Assembly: GCF_001042485.2 (NCBI RefSeq)
Contig: NZ_LBMN02000012.1
Coordinates: 248,001 to 312,000, forward strand
Reading direction: 5' to 3'
Length of the DNA stretch: 64,000 nt
Source of the DNA: Bacillus paralicheniformis
GTDB taxonomy: Bacteria > Bacillota > Bacilli > Bacillales > Bacillaceae
The position numbers and the translations under genes were made by a program. The notes beneath the pieces are model-generated. The model worked only from the letters and a program-made list of their open reading frames with translations, was not told the DNA's origin and searched no databases. Shown here piece by piece: positions 8,943 to 16,412 of the stretch; position 1 is the stretch's first letter; every line of letters starts with the position of its first letter.

Positions 8943-9980
8943 TTAGCTCCGCTTGCTGAATCCGCAGCTTTCCCGAATAATCAGCTCTGAAGGTACGGTC
9001 ACTTTCAGCGGGAGTTCCCGTCCTTTCATTCTGTCGAGCAGCAGTTTCACACCCGTCCGGCCCATCTCTTCTGTATGAACCTTTACGGTAGTCAATGGCG
9101 GATTAGCAAATTCGGATGCTTCAATGCCGTTGAAGCTGACGATGGCAACATCTTCGGGAACCTTGAGTCCCGATTCTCGAAGAGCCCGGAGCGCGCCGAT
9201 GGCCATTGAATCGCTGGCGATAAAAAAAGCTTCGGGAACGTTTTTCTCAAGAAGCGCTTTTTTCATCAGCTCATAGCCTTGCTGCATCGAATACTCGCCG
9301 ACATAAATGTGCTTCGCGTTTTCCGAACCGGCCATCTCCAGAAACGCAGTCAGCCGTTTGTCTTCGATTTCAATGGCGCTTGTCTCCTGATCGCTGATTC
9401 GAAAGTGCTCTTTTTCTCTTCCGCCGATATAACCGAGCCTTGTATAGCCGAGCGATTTCAAATGGTTCAGCGCCCTCCCCGTCGCCTTCTCAAAATCGAC
9501 GACAACCGAGTCGCGCAGTTCTTCATTGTCTGTATGGTTGATGTACACGACGTTGTTGAGCGCCCCCATGCACTGCTGCAAGCCGGCAAAATCGATCCTT
9601 CCGATGACGATTAAGCCGTCGACATCGCCTGCAGGCTGATTTGAGCGGATGCTGCTCAGCTGAAAAAACTTCGTAATAAACGCTCCTCTATCAAAACACT
9701 CGCTTTCAATTCCTTGCCTGATGGAATAAAAGTATGGATCGTTCAGCTCTTCTTCCTGTGATTGGCAGACAACAATGCCGATTCGCGGGCTTTCCCCGCT
9801 TTCTGTGGCATATACGTCGCGGCGCCTGCGCGTGCTTTTATAGCCGAGCCGGTCTGCTATATCCAAAATCCGCTGCCTTGTTTCAGGAGCCACTGCTAAT
9901 GACTGGTCATGGTTCAAAACCCTTGAAACCGTTGTGCTTGATACTTTAGCCTGAAGCGCAATTTCTTTAATCGTCGCCAT
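8943..9980 (-). CDS. msmR: LacI-family regulator of the alpha-galactoside operon
   Basis: 345 residues. The N-terminal LacI helix-turn-helix (ATIKEIALQAKVSSTTVSRVLN) and hinge are followed by a periplasmic-binding-protein-like effector domain with IASDSMAIGALRALRESG near 240 and VSFNGIEASEFANPPLTTV near 285. Same position and size as B. subtilis MsmR (MelR). It probably represses msmE-amyDC-melA in the absence of an alpha-galactoside. The ATG at 9980 has better spacing from GGACGGG than the in-frame ATG at 9986. It is transcribed in the same direction as the operon. Confidence 0.85.
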   Translation of the reverse strand: MATIKEIALQAKVSSTTVSRVLNHDQSLAVAPETRQRILDIADRLGYKSTRRRRDVYATESGESPRIGIVVCQSQEEELNDPYFYSIRQGIESECFDRGAFITKFFQLSSIRSNQPAGDVDGLIVIGRIDFAGLQQCMGALNNVVYINHTDNEELRDSVVVDFEKATGRALNHLKSLGYTRLGYIGGREKEHFRISDQETSAIEIEDKRLTAFLEMAGSENAKHIYVGEYSMQQGYELMKKALLEKNVPEAFFIASDSMAIGALRALRESGLKVPEDVAIVSFNGIEASEFANPPLTTVKVHTEEMGRTGVKLLLDRMKGRELPLKVTVPSELIIRESCGFSKRS

Positions 9981-10011
9981 TTTCATCCCGTCCTGTCTTT
10001 AGAATCCATAT

Positions 10012-10030
10012 TCACTAAACTTTACTAAAG
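10012..10030. promoter_or_regulatory. candidate MsmR operator upstream of msmR
   Basis: TTCACTAAACTTTACTAAA contains the 9-base element TTTACTAAA, the complement of TTTAGTAAA found before msmE, and a second imperfect copy. It lies about 30 bases before msmR and could serve autoregulation. Confidence 0.35.
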
Positions 10031-10093
10031 ACATCATAACAAACAAAGAAAAAGTTTTCAATATTTTAAAAAAATCAGAAATTAGATTTCTCT

Positions 10094-10125
10094 ACAAAAA
10101 AACCCGCCCCTTAGCTCAGGAGCGG
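10094..10125 (-). terminator. terminator of the rap-phr unit
   Basis: On the minus strand CCGCTCCT-gagcta-AGGGGCGG is followed by a T-run (GGGTTTTTTT). It lies 30 bases after the phr stop. Confidence 0.8.
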
Positions 10126-10154
10126 ATGTTCAAAATTCATTCCGGGTATCCGAT

Positions 10155-10271
10155 TTAACCGACCATCTTTTCAGCAATCTGCATGTCGCCGGATGGCGAA
10201 TGAGTTTCTGCCGCAAACCATCCCGAACATACGACGGCAGCAATCGCAGCAACAATGAACAGTTTTTTCAT
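10155..10271 (-). CDS. phrG: Phr pheromone precursor (predicted pentapeptide EKMVG)
   Basis: A 38-residue peptide. It has a Lys-Lys start (MKKLFIVAAIAAVV), a hydrophobic core for Sec export, a polar middle and the C-terminal pentapeptide EKMVG. This is the standard layout of Phr precursors, which are exported, trimmed and re-imported by Opp to inhibit the partner Rap. EKMVG differs by one residue from EKMIG, the PhrG pentapeptide of B. subtilis. The ATG overlaps the rap stop (TGATG), so the two are coupled. The precise processing site is inferred; the symbol follows the pentapeptide likeness. Confidence 0.85.
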   Translation of the reverse strand: MKKLFIVAAIAAVVCSGWFAAETHSPSGDMQIAEKMVG

Positions 10272-11368
10272 CACATTCCCTCCACTTTTTTCATTTTTTC
10301 TTCCGCTTTAATCGCTTCCAAAAAGAAATGTGCGGCCTCTTTATAAAGAGACTTTGATCTGTAAACATTGGCCGTTAAGAGTGAAAGTTCTCTGGCACTG
10401 TCGTAATGCTTTGCTTGAAAGAGGATTTCTATGTTGTCTTTGCAGTCTTTAACCGCCTGTTCACCACCTCCAGCATAAGCCGCATATAAAATATCGATTT
10501 TAGCGTCAAATATTTCATTCGCCGCAGATTGCGACCTTTCCTTCCCTTCTTTGTAAAAGGCTGCGGCGCGTTCATAGTCTCCGGTTTTAAACAGCTCTTT
10601 GATCATTAAAAACACGGCATTGAAATAATAATCCGATGCAGCATATGCATGATCATTCAAAACGATGTCTAAAAATTGAATGCTCTTGTCCGATTTGTCC
10701 ATCGCCGCATAAAGCAAGGCAAAATTATGAAGGAGCTGCATTTCTTTAAAATGGTCGCCGGCTTTTCTGACAGTATGGATTGCTTCTGTTAAATATTCTT
10801 CCGCCTCTGTATATTTCCCCATCTCGGTATAATTTCCGGCCATTGTAATATAAGTTGAGACAAGGTTCATGTCATGGTCGCCATGTCCTTTGAAAATTTC
10901 CATCGCCTGCCGGGTATGGTTTAAAGAGACGATATTCTGGCCCAAGTAATAGTAGAGCTTTCCGACTTTATCGTGAAATTGGGCAACTTCAATTTCATCA
11001 TGTACATGAGCAAGCTTCTTCTCGGCAATTTTATAGAAGCTGATTGCCTGCTCATAATTTTTTTTATACACTTCATAAGCTCCTGAAAACAGGTAGTAGT
11101 AATAGGATGTCATATGTGATGCAGCACTGTCGCCGGCCGTTACGTCGTGCTGCTCTATCTTTTTGCCTCTCGCATCGTAGAGCATAATTTTATGCCGCAG
11201 TTCCAGCAAGGAATAGTAGATCAAAACTTCCTGATCTTCCTCCATGTCTGCCAGCAGCGGTTTGATTTGTTCAAACAGCCTGATCGACTGTTCAGCATCG
11301 CTTCTTCTAATTGCGCGGTACCATGTATTGAGCATGTTGGCGACTTCTTCCGCGGCGATTTTGTTCAT
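10271..11368 (-). CDS. rapG: Rap-family response-regulator aspartate phosphatase / inhibitor (RapG-like)
   Basis: 365 residues, the usual Rap length. The N-terminal three-helix region (MNKIAAEEVANMLNTWYRAI ... EEDQEVLIYYSLLELRHKIM) is followed by tandem TPR helices (for example YYYLGQNIVSLNHTRQAMEIFK and YTEMGKYTEAEEYLTEAI). Rap proteins either dephosphorylate Spo0F or block DNA binding by ComA or DegU. The Phr partner suggests RapG, whose known B. subtilis target is DegU. ATG at 11368 has AAGGAG 7 bases upstream; a TTG at 11395 would add 9 residues without a ribosome site. The target assignment is inference. Confidence 0.85.
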   Translation of the reverse strand: MNKIAAEEVANMLNTWYRAIRRSDAEQSIRLFEQIKPLLADMEEDQEVLIYYSLLELRHKIMLYDARGKKIEQHDVTAGDSAASHMTSYYYYLFSGAYEVYKKNYEQAISFYKIAEKKLAHVHDEIEVAQFHDKVGKLYYYLGQNIVSLNHTRQAMEIFKGHGDHDMNLVSTYITMAGNYTEMGKYTEAEEYLTEAIHTVRKAGDHFKEMQLLHNFALLYAAMDKSDKSIQFLDIVLNDHAYAASDYYFNAVFLMIKELFKTGDYERAAAFYKEGKERSQSAANEIFDAKIDILYAAYAGGGEQAVKDCKDNIEILFQAKHYDSARELSLLTANVYRSKSLYKEAAHFFLEAIKAEEKMKKVEGM

Positions 11369-11561
11369 ATGGAGCTCCTTTCTGCCGATATTCAATTTTT
11401 TTGTATTTTATTCATTTCTTATCATACTATATTTTTCCCCTTATATAAATTAATAGTAATAGTTCATTTTGCACAGTTTTTTTGAATCCCCCACTGTTCC
11501 CGCTCCTTTATTAGGTCAAATGACTCTTCAAGAGATGAGAAACCGGGACTGATAAGACAGC

Positions 11562-11591
11562 AAAAAGCACCCTTGCTGAAAGGGTGCTTTC
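11562..11591 (-). terminator. terminator downstream of the DUF2690 remnant
   Basis: AAAGCACCCTT-tcagc-AAGGGTGCTTTTT on the minus strand is a strong intrinsic terminator. It is left in place 14 bases after the broken gene. Confidence 0.85.
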
Positions 11592-11604
11592 ATACACTAC
11601 TGCT

Positions 11605-11984
11605 TCAATATGAATACGAACTTATATAGGCATAAGCGAGGGTTCCGCTTGATGGATGATAATATTTCCACATCGCATATGAAGAACGCTGATCGAGAAC
11701 ATAAACCATCGATTTGTCTGACCAGGGAGCACTTTTCCGTTTCCTCCAGCTGAGCTGCAGCTCAGTTCTTTTCCGTCTGTGTTTCTTTTCACATATGCAT
11801 TTGCCTCCAAGCCTGAGGGCGCTGCTTTTCCCAGCGTCATTTTAGCCCATGCTGTTTTGCAGACGTTGCTGAATTTTAAAACCGCGCTCCCGAATTGTTT
11901 ATTATTTGCATCTATCAGTCTGGCTGTCGCCTTTGTTATGCCGCTTAGCGCAATTACAGTGAAGAAGTCATAAGCTTTTACTGA
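11605..11984 (-). pseudogene. DUF2690 (YjfA-like) secreted protein, 5'-truncated and frameshifted
   Basis: On the minus strand the frame reads ATARLIDANNKQFG, FSNVCKTAWAKMTLG, ANAYVKRNTDGKELSC and SSAGGNGKVLPGQT. It then continues in another frame as SMVYVLDQRSSYAMWKYYH and SGTLAYAYISSYSY before TGA at 11605. This matches the domain of small secreted DUF2690 proteins such as B. subtilis YjfA. One base seems lost near 11715-11725. The signal peptide, first Cys region and start are missing. The frame runs without a gap into the TAG stop of the upstream MFS gene, so the 5' part was removed where the allantoin block begins. Function of the family is unknown. Confidence 0.75.
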
Positions 11985-13238
11985 CTAATGATCTTTAGCT
12001 GCTTTATCTACAGAGGGCAAATTACTTTCATCTATTAAATATGTTGCAATCAATGCGATGACTAACAGAGCTGCCGCAAAATAAAATCCTATATTCATAC
12101 TTCCTGTATTGTCTGTAAGCCAGCCCGTAATATATGGAGCTAAAATGGAACCTAACATTCCAACAAAGTTGTAGAATCCAAATGCTGTACTTAATGACTG
12201 CTTTGGTGCATTATTTGCTACAACAGCAATTAAAACGGGATTAACGCTAATTTTCCCTACAATTCCATACACAATTAGTGTTATATACAGAATTGGTAAG
12301 CTATCAAAGTAAACAATTGCAGCTGTTGATAAAATACCAAACGGTAACATCATGAGCAATACAGGTTTACGCCGGCCTAACTTATCTGACAGCCAACTAA
12401 AAAATAATGAACCTGGAATCGCTGCCCATGGAACAAGTGATGCAACAAAGGCGATATTTCCTCCGGTTAAACCGCGTGCTGTTTCTAAATAGTATGGTAA
12501 CCAAGTAATAATCATAAAGAATCCGTAAATAGAGCAGAAAATAATAATATATGCCAAAATTAAGTTTCTATTAAATAAAGATGAAAACTTAAACGGTTCA
12601 GCGGTACTTTTAACCACTTTATCAGTTTTGGGCTTGTCTTTAATGACAATTGCCATTGCAATACCGATAAGTACAACCGGCACTCCGATGATAAAAAATG
12701 GAATTCTCCATCCGAATCCCCATTCTCCTACCACATAACTGGAGATATAATAGCCAATTGAAGTACCAAAAGCCATCCCTGCATTAATTACAGCACTACC
12801 TAATGTTAAACGGTTCTTCGGGATCATTTCGGATGATATTCCATATTGCGGCCCATAATATACTCCCTGAGCCATACCAACCATAAGCCATGCAGCGATA
12901 AATAGAAAAACTGTAGGCATCATTCCTGTAACTGCTGCGAGCGACCCAAATAGAATAACACCCGGAACCAACACGCGTTTTTTTCCAATTTTATCTCCTA
13001 ATATTCCTGCAGGAACGTTCATACTTGCATAACCGATGAAAAATATACTCATAATTAAGCCAAGTTGTGCCTTGCTTAATGAAAACGCTGATTCAATATC
13101 CCCCATAATCGGGTTTAATATTGTTCGCGTTGCATAAAGAGCTACCCAACCGAAGAAAAATACGATAACAACTTTAACCCAATAGGGAATCAGTGGTTGT
13201 TTTCCTTTATCACCAACTGATCCCGTCTCTTTTGTCAT
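11985..13238 (-). CDS. MFS transporter of the allantoin cluster (ureide or carboxylate candidate)
   Basis: 417 residues with 12 predicted helices. The helix 2-3 motif GILGDKIGKKRVLVPG is present and a second related loop SDKLGRRKPVLLM lies near 290. It belongs to the anion:cation symporter/UhpC-like side of the MFS. It sits downstream of the carbamate kinase gene, about 200 bases apart, and resembles the second MFS gene at 26569-27810. I start at 13238 because AAGGAGGAAG precedes it; the longer frame to 13373 has no ribosome site. It may import allantoin or export oxamate or oxalurate; the sequence does not decide. Visibly AT-rich like its neighbours. Confidence 0.75.
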   Translation of the reverse strand: MTKETGSVGDKGKQPLIPYWVKVVIVFFFGWVALYATRTILNPIMGDIESAFSLSKAQLGLIMSIFFIGYASMNVPAGILGDKIGKKRVLVPGVILFGSLAAVTGMMPTVFLFIAAWLMVGMAQGVYYGPQYGISSEMIPKNRLTLGSAVINAGMAFGTSIGYYISSYVVGEWGFGWRIPFFIIGVPVVLIGIAMAIVIKDKPKTDKVVKSTAEPFKFSSLFNRNLILAYIIIFCSIYGFFMIITWLPYYLETARGLTGGNIAFVASLVPWAAIPGSLFFSWLSDKLGRRKPVLLMMLPFGILSTAAIVYFDSLPILYITLIVYGIVGKISVNPVLIAVVANNAPKQSLSTAFGFYNFVGMLGSILAPYITGWLTDNTGSMNIGFYFAAALLVIALIATYLIDESNLPSVDKAAKDH

Positions 13239-13393
13239 CAAACTTCCTCCTTCAACTTTTAAATGATCCATTATTCCCCACTCATCCTTGACTTTCGATT
13301 TAGACTTCATAGATTGTTTCTTTTCGAAATCTGTCTGCGCAGCATTAAGAGAAAGTTTTAAAGTAAATGACACATCAAATGCGGTCGCATCTG

Positions 13394-13428
13394 GAAAAAG
13401 GAGGAATTTTGTCTTTTATCCTCCTTAT
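13394..13428 (-). terminator. possible weak terminator after the carbamate kinase gene
   Basis: AAGGAGGA and TCCTCCTT form an 8-base stem with a 13-base loop; the minus strand then has TTTTT. It would separate the enzyme operon from the downstream MFS gene. Confidence 0.4.
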
Positions 13429-13445
13429 GAACAACACGGATTGTC

Positions 13446-14374
13446 TTATTTTGTTATGCGCGTCCCCGCTTTTCCATCTAGCGCAGCTACCGCTTGATCC
13501 AATGAACAGATCATTGCCTCTTTACCTGACTTTGCAAATTCTATAGCCGCTTGGATCTTTGGCAGCATACTGCCAGCAGGAAATTGCCCTTCTGCCACAT
13601 ATTGTTCTGCTTCTTCTACTGTTATTCGGCTTAGTTTTTGCTCATTTTCTTTGCCAAAATTGATAAATACATTTGGTACGTCAGTCAACATCATGAAAAC
13701 ATCGGCATTTACTTGTTGTGCAAGCTTTAATCCTGAACGATCTTTGTCTATTACTGCTTCAAGTCCGTGTAATAGACCGCTGTCGTCACGATATACAGGT
13801 ATACCGCCGCCAGAGGAGATAACAATCGTTTCATCAATTAAACGCCGAATCTCTTCTATCCCATGATCACTTTCGGTTCCGGGGAAGGCACAACTCGTCT
13901 GTAGCCTCGCCCTGCATCTTCTGACATCGTAAACCCTTTCTCTTCTAATTGCTTCGCCTCTTCCTCTGAATAAAATACTCCTATTGGTTTCGTTGGTTTT
14001 TCAAATGCTATGTCATCCTTGTCAACTTCAACCATTGTTAGAAATGTAGCTACATTCGCAGCAATGCCCCGTTCTTTAATATGGTTTTTTAAAGATTTCT
14101 CCAGCATATAACCAATGAATCCCTGTGATTCTGCATTACAAGCATAGATTGGCAGTGGTTCAACGACATTTTTGGCAGCTTCGTTTTGAGCAATAATATT
14201 CCCCACTTGCGGACCATTGCCATGTGTAATCACAATTTTATGTCCTGCTTCTTTGATTTCAATCATATGACGTGTTGCAGAGATTACATTTTTGAGTTGA
14301 TTGGCATAAGTTGCTTCTTGTTTTGGCTGTAAAATTGCATTACCTCCTAGTGCCAGTACTACTCTTTTCCCCAT
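13446..14374 (-). pseudogene. allK: carbamate kinase, disrupted by a single frameshift
   Basis: The first part (start ATG 14374 after AAAGGAGTG) reads KRVVLALGGNAIL, VITHGNGPQVGN and YRRVVPSPEPK, then stops at TAG 13856-13858. The other frame continues immediately as IEEIRRLIDE, VISSGGGIPV, GLEAVIDKDRSG, DVFMMLTDV and ends GKAGTRITK. Adding one base in the CCC run at 13860-13862 restores a 309-residue enzyme, the normal length of carbamate kinase. The enzyme makes ATP from carbamoyl phosphate and ADP, the last energy-yielding step of oxamate-forming allantoin use. It corresponds to E. coli YbcF/AllK. A sequencing error in the homopolymer is possible. Confidence 0.85.
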
Positions 14375-14379
14375 TTCTT

Positions 14380-15150
14380 TCACTCCTTTGTTAAAGCCAT
14401 ATAAATTCCGTATAAAGTATCCATCCCAGAAGAAGAACCTACTTTTATAAGGCTTTTCATACTTTTCAAAGATGGATCATGTTGTAATCTTGTAATTTTC
14501 GAACTAAATAAACCTTCTAAAGCACAAGTTAAAAAGCGCGTGCTAACAAGGGTTGTTAAGGGTTTTCTAATGAGATTCCCCAATGTTTCGAGGTGGTTTT
14601 GTGCGATAAAAGAGTTGATGAAATGTCCATATAATATACCGACCAGTATATCGTCACCTGTTGGGGTTAAACCTTGGCCTCGTCCGATAAAGTAACGAAA
14701 CTCCTCTTCTAAATTTTCAGTTGGATCGTGTAATTTATTTATCAAGTCCGACACATGAACTGATTCAAAATCAGTAGATTCATACGATTTAAATGAAATC
14801 TGTTGCATGTTTTCTTTTAATTTATTGATGTTTGCATGTTTAAAATCCGTATATAACGGAAGTATTTTGGCATTAAAATTGAGTTTAAAGCAGTTATGGG
14901 AAAGATGGTTATTGCGAACGTGTAATGAATCTCCCACCTCAAGACCTGCTTTTAATGTTTGCTTCGTTTGTGAACCAAGCAAAATTCCAAATGGAAAGGT
15001 CCCATTTTCATTTGTGCCGATAAATATCAATTCATCATTCTGATCAACAATATTTATACCTTTTTCAAAAATGCTGTGCACAGTAAATGTTTTTCCCTCA
15101 ATTAATAGCTGAAGTGCGATTGAACCAATCGCACTTGCCTGTAAAATCAT
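14380..15150 (-). CDS. allH: DUF2877 protein, YlbF/AllH-like subunit of oxamate carbamoyltransferase
   Basis: 256 residues with the DUF2877 signature GRGQGLTPTGDDILVGILYGH near 158-178, followed by a helical tail. It corresponds to YlbF of the E. coli allantoin cluster. Recent work assigns FdrA, YlbE and YlbF (AllF, AllG, AllH) to oxamate carbamoyltransferase, which splits oxalurate into oxamate and carbamoyl phosphate. The start overlaps the allG stop by four bases (ATGA), which supports a complex made in fixed ratio. The stop precedes the kinase start by six bases. Note that it is unrelated to the B. subtilis YlbF of sporulation. Confidence 0.8.
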   Translation of the reverse strand: MILQASAIGSIALQLLIEGKTFTVHSIFEKGINIVDQNDELIFIGTNENGTFPFGILLGSQTKQTLKAGLEVGDSLHVRNNHLSHNCFKLNFNAKILPLYTDFKHANINKLKENMQQISFKSYESTDFESVHVSDLINKLHDPTENLEEEFRYFIGRGQGLTPTGDDILVGILYGHFINSFIAQNHLETLGNLIRKPLTTLVSTRFLTCALEGLFSSKITRLQHDPSLKSMKSLIKVGSSSGMDTLYGIYMALTKE

Positions 15151-16412
15151 CCTTGAAAACCCAGTTTTTCAGCATATGCTGTGATTGCTTTCTCAAAACA
15201 TTCGATTGGAGGATGAACTGTACCAGCACCAATTTGCCCATATCCGGCAATTTTATGTGCAATGCCTGTGTTGATTACCGGCGTGATGCCTGTTTCAACA
15301 ACTTTACGTGCATCAATACCTAAACACGCACCTTTGAAGTCCCACGTCGGAATCACAAAGTTCGGATTTTCTCCAACACAGATCTCAGCCATTTGATTGC
15401 TTGTTTCAAGCGCATCATTAAATCCGCCTGTTCCAACAAAACGTGTTACTGCAGGGGCAGCAATCATTGCTACACCGCCAACACCGATTGTTTCTGTAAT
15501 CGCTGAATCTCCGATATCTGTGTTTGCATCTTCCGCTGAGTAGCCGGTAAAATATAACCCTTGTGGTGTATGAACAGGTGCTGTAAACCACTCATCTCCC
15601 ATACCTGCAATACGGATGCCAAAGTTTTCACCGTTTCGGCACATTGCGGTAACGACTGTACCATGTTTGATTGTACGCGCTGCATCCATCATTGCTTTTC
15701 CTGTCGCCATGGCAATGTTTAAGAAAAATTGGTCTGTATCAGCTAAAAATTGGATCACTTCTGTTCTTTGTTCGTTTTCAACAACATCTAATGCTGCAAT
15801 TATTGGAGCAACTTCTTTTAAAAACACCAATGACGCTGCAATATTGCGCTGGTGAAATTCATCCCCCATTGCTATAGCTTTAGCCATCAATACATTAACA
15901 TTTAAGCCTCCATCAATTTTTCTTAATGCCTTACTTAACACCGGACCCAACACATCTTTCATCCAGTGCAGGCGATTGATTACCTGCTCATGATAAGCAC
16001 CGAAGCGTAATACTGCACCGATGCCTTCGTTCATTTGACAGTACGCCTCGTTGCCGCTCTCTTTGTTCACCACAACAAGAACCGGCATATTAGGTGATGT
16101 AATGCCTCCCATTGGTCCAACTGCATTCACATGATGACATGGAATAAATGTAATCTTATTGTTTTCAAGCAGTTCACGCGCTCCCTCTTCATCTTCTGCC
16201 CATCCTTCAAAAAGAATCGCTCCAACACAAGAGCCTTGCATAGGATCTGTCATATTTTCATATTTAATTGGAGGCCCGGCATGTAATAACACGTAATCTT
16301 CCAATTCAGGAATCACAGACTTGGCAGGTACAACATCCGTTAAGAATGGTTCAGCTGCTATGATCTTCTGGATAACAGCTTCGTTCGCTTCATTTATTGT
16401 TTTGTACCCCAT
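15147..16412 (-). CDS. allG: DUF1116 protein, YlbE/AllG-like subunit of oxamate carbamoyltransferase
   Basis: 421 residues of the DUF1116 family. Gly-rich segments include GPMGGITSPNMPVLVV (near 138), TVVTAMCRNGENFGIRIAGMG (near 255) and ETIGVGGVAMIAAPAVTRFVG (near 312). It matches YlbE of the E. coli allantoin region. It is encoded directly after fdrA (one-base overlap) and before the DUF2877 gene (four-base overlap), the arrangement conserved wherever allantoin is fermented to oxamate. The catalytic residues are not known to me. Confidence 0.8.
   Translation of the reverse strand: MGYKTINEANEAVIQKIIAAEPFLTDVVPAKSVIPELEDYVLLHAGPPIKYENMTDPMQGSCVGAILFEGWAEDEEGARELLENNKITFIPCHHVNAVGPMGGITSPNMPVLVVVNKESGNEAYCQMNEGIGAVLRFGAYHEQVINRLHWMKDVLGPVLSKALRKIDGGLNVNVLMAKAIAMGDEFHQRNIAASLVFLKEVAPIIAALDVVENEQRTEVIQFLADTDQFFLNIAMATGKAMMDAARTIKHGTVVTAMCRNGENFGIRIAGMGDEWFTAPVHTPQGLYFTGYSAEDANTDIGDSAITETIGVGGVAMIAAPAVTRFVGTGGFNDALETSNQMAEICVGENPNFVIPTWDFKGACLGIDARKVVETGITPVINTGIAHKIAGYGQIGAGTVHPPIECFEKAITAYAEKLGFQG

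Noticed and set aside
13446..14383. Two separate small kinase genes
   Set aside because: The missing middle of the kinase is encoded without a stop in the second frame, and the sum equals one normal enzyme; one frameshift explains it better.
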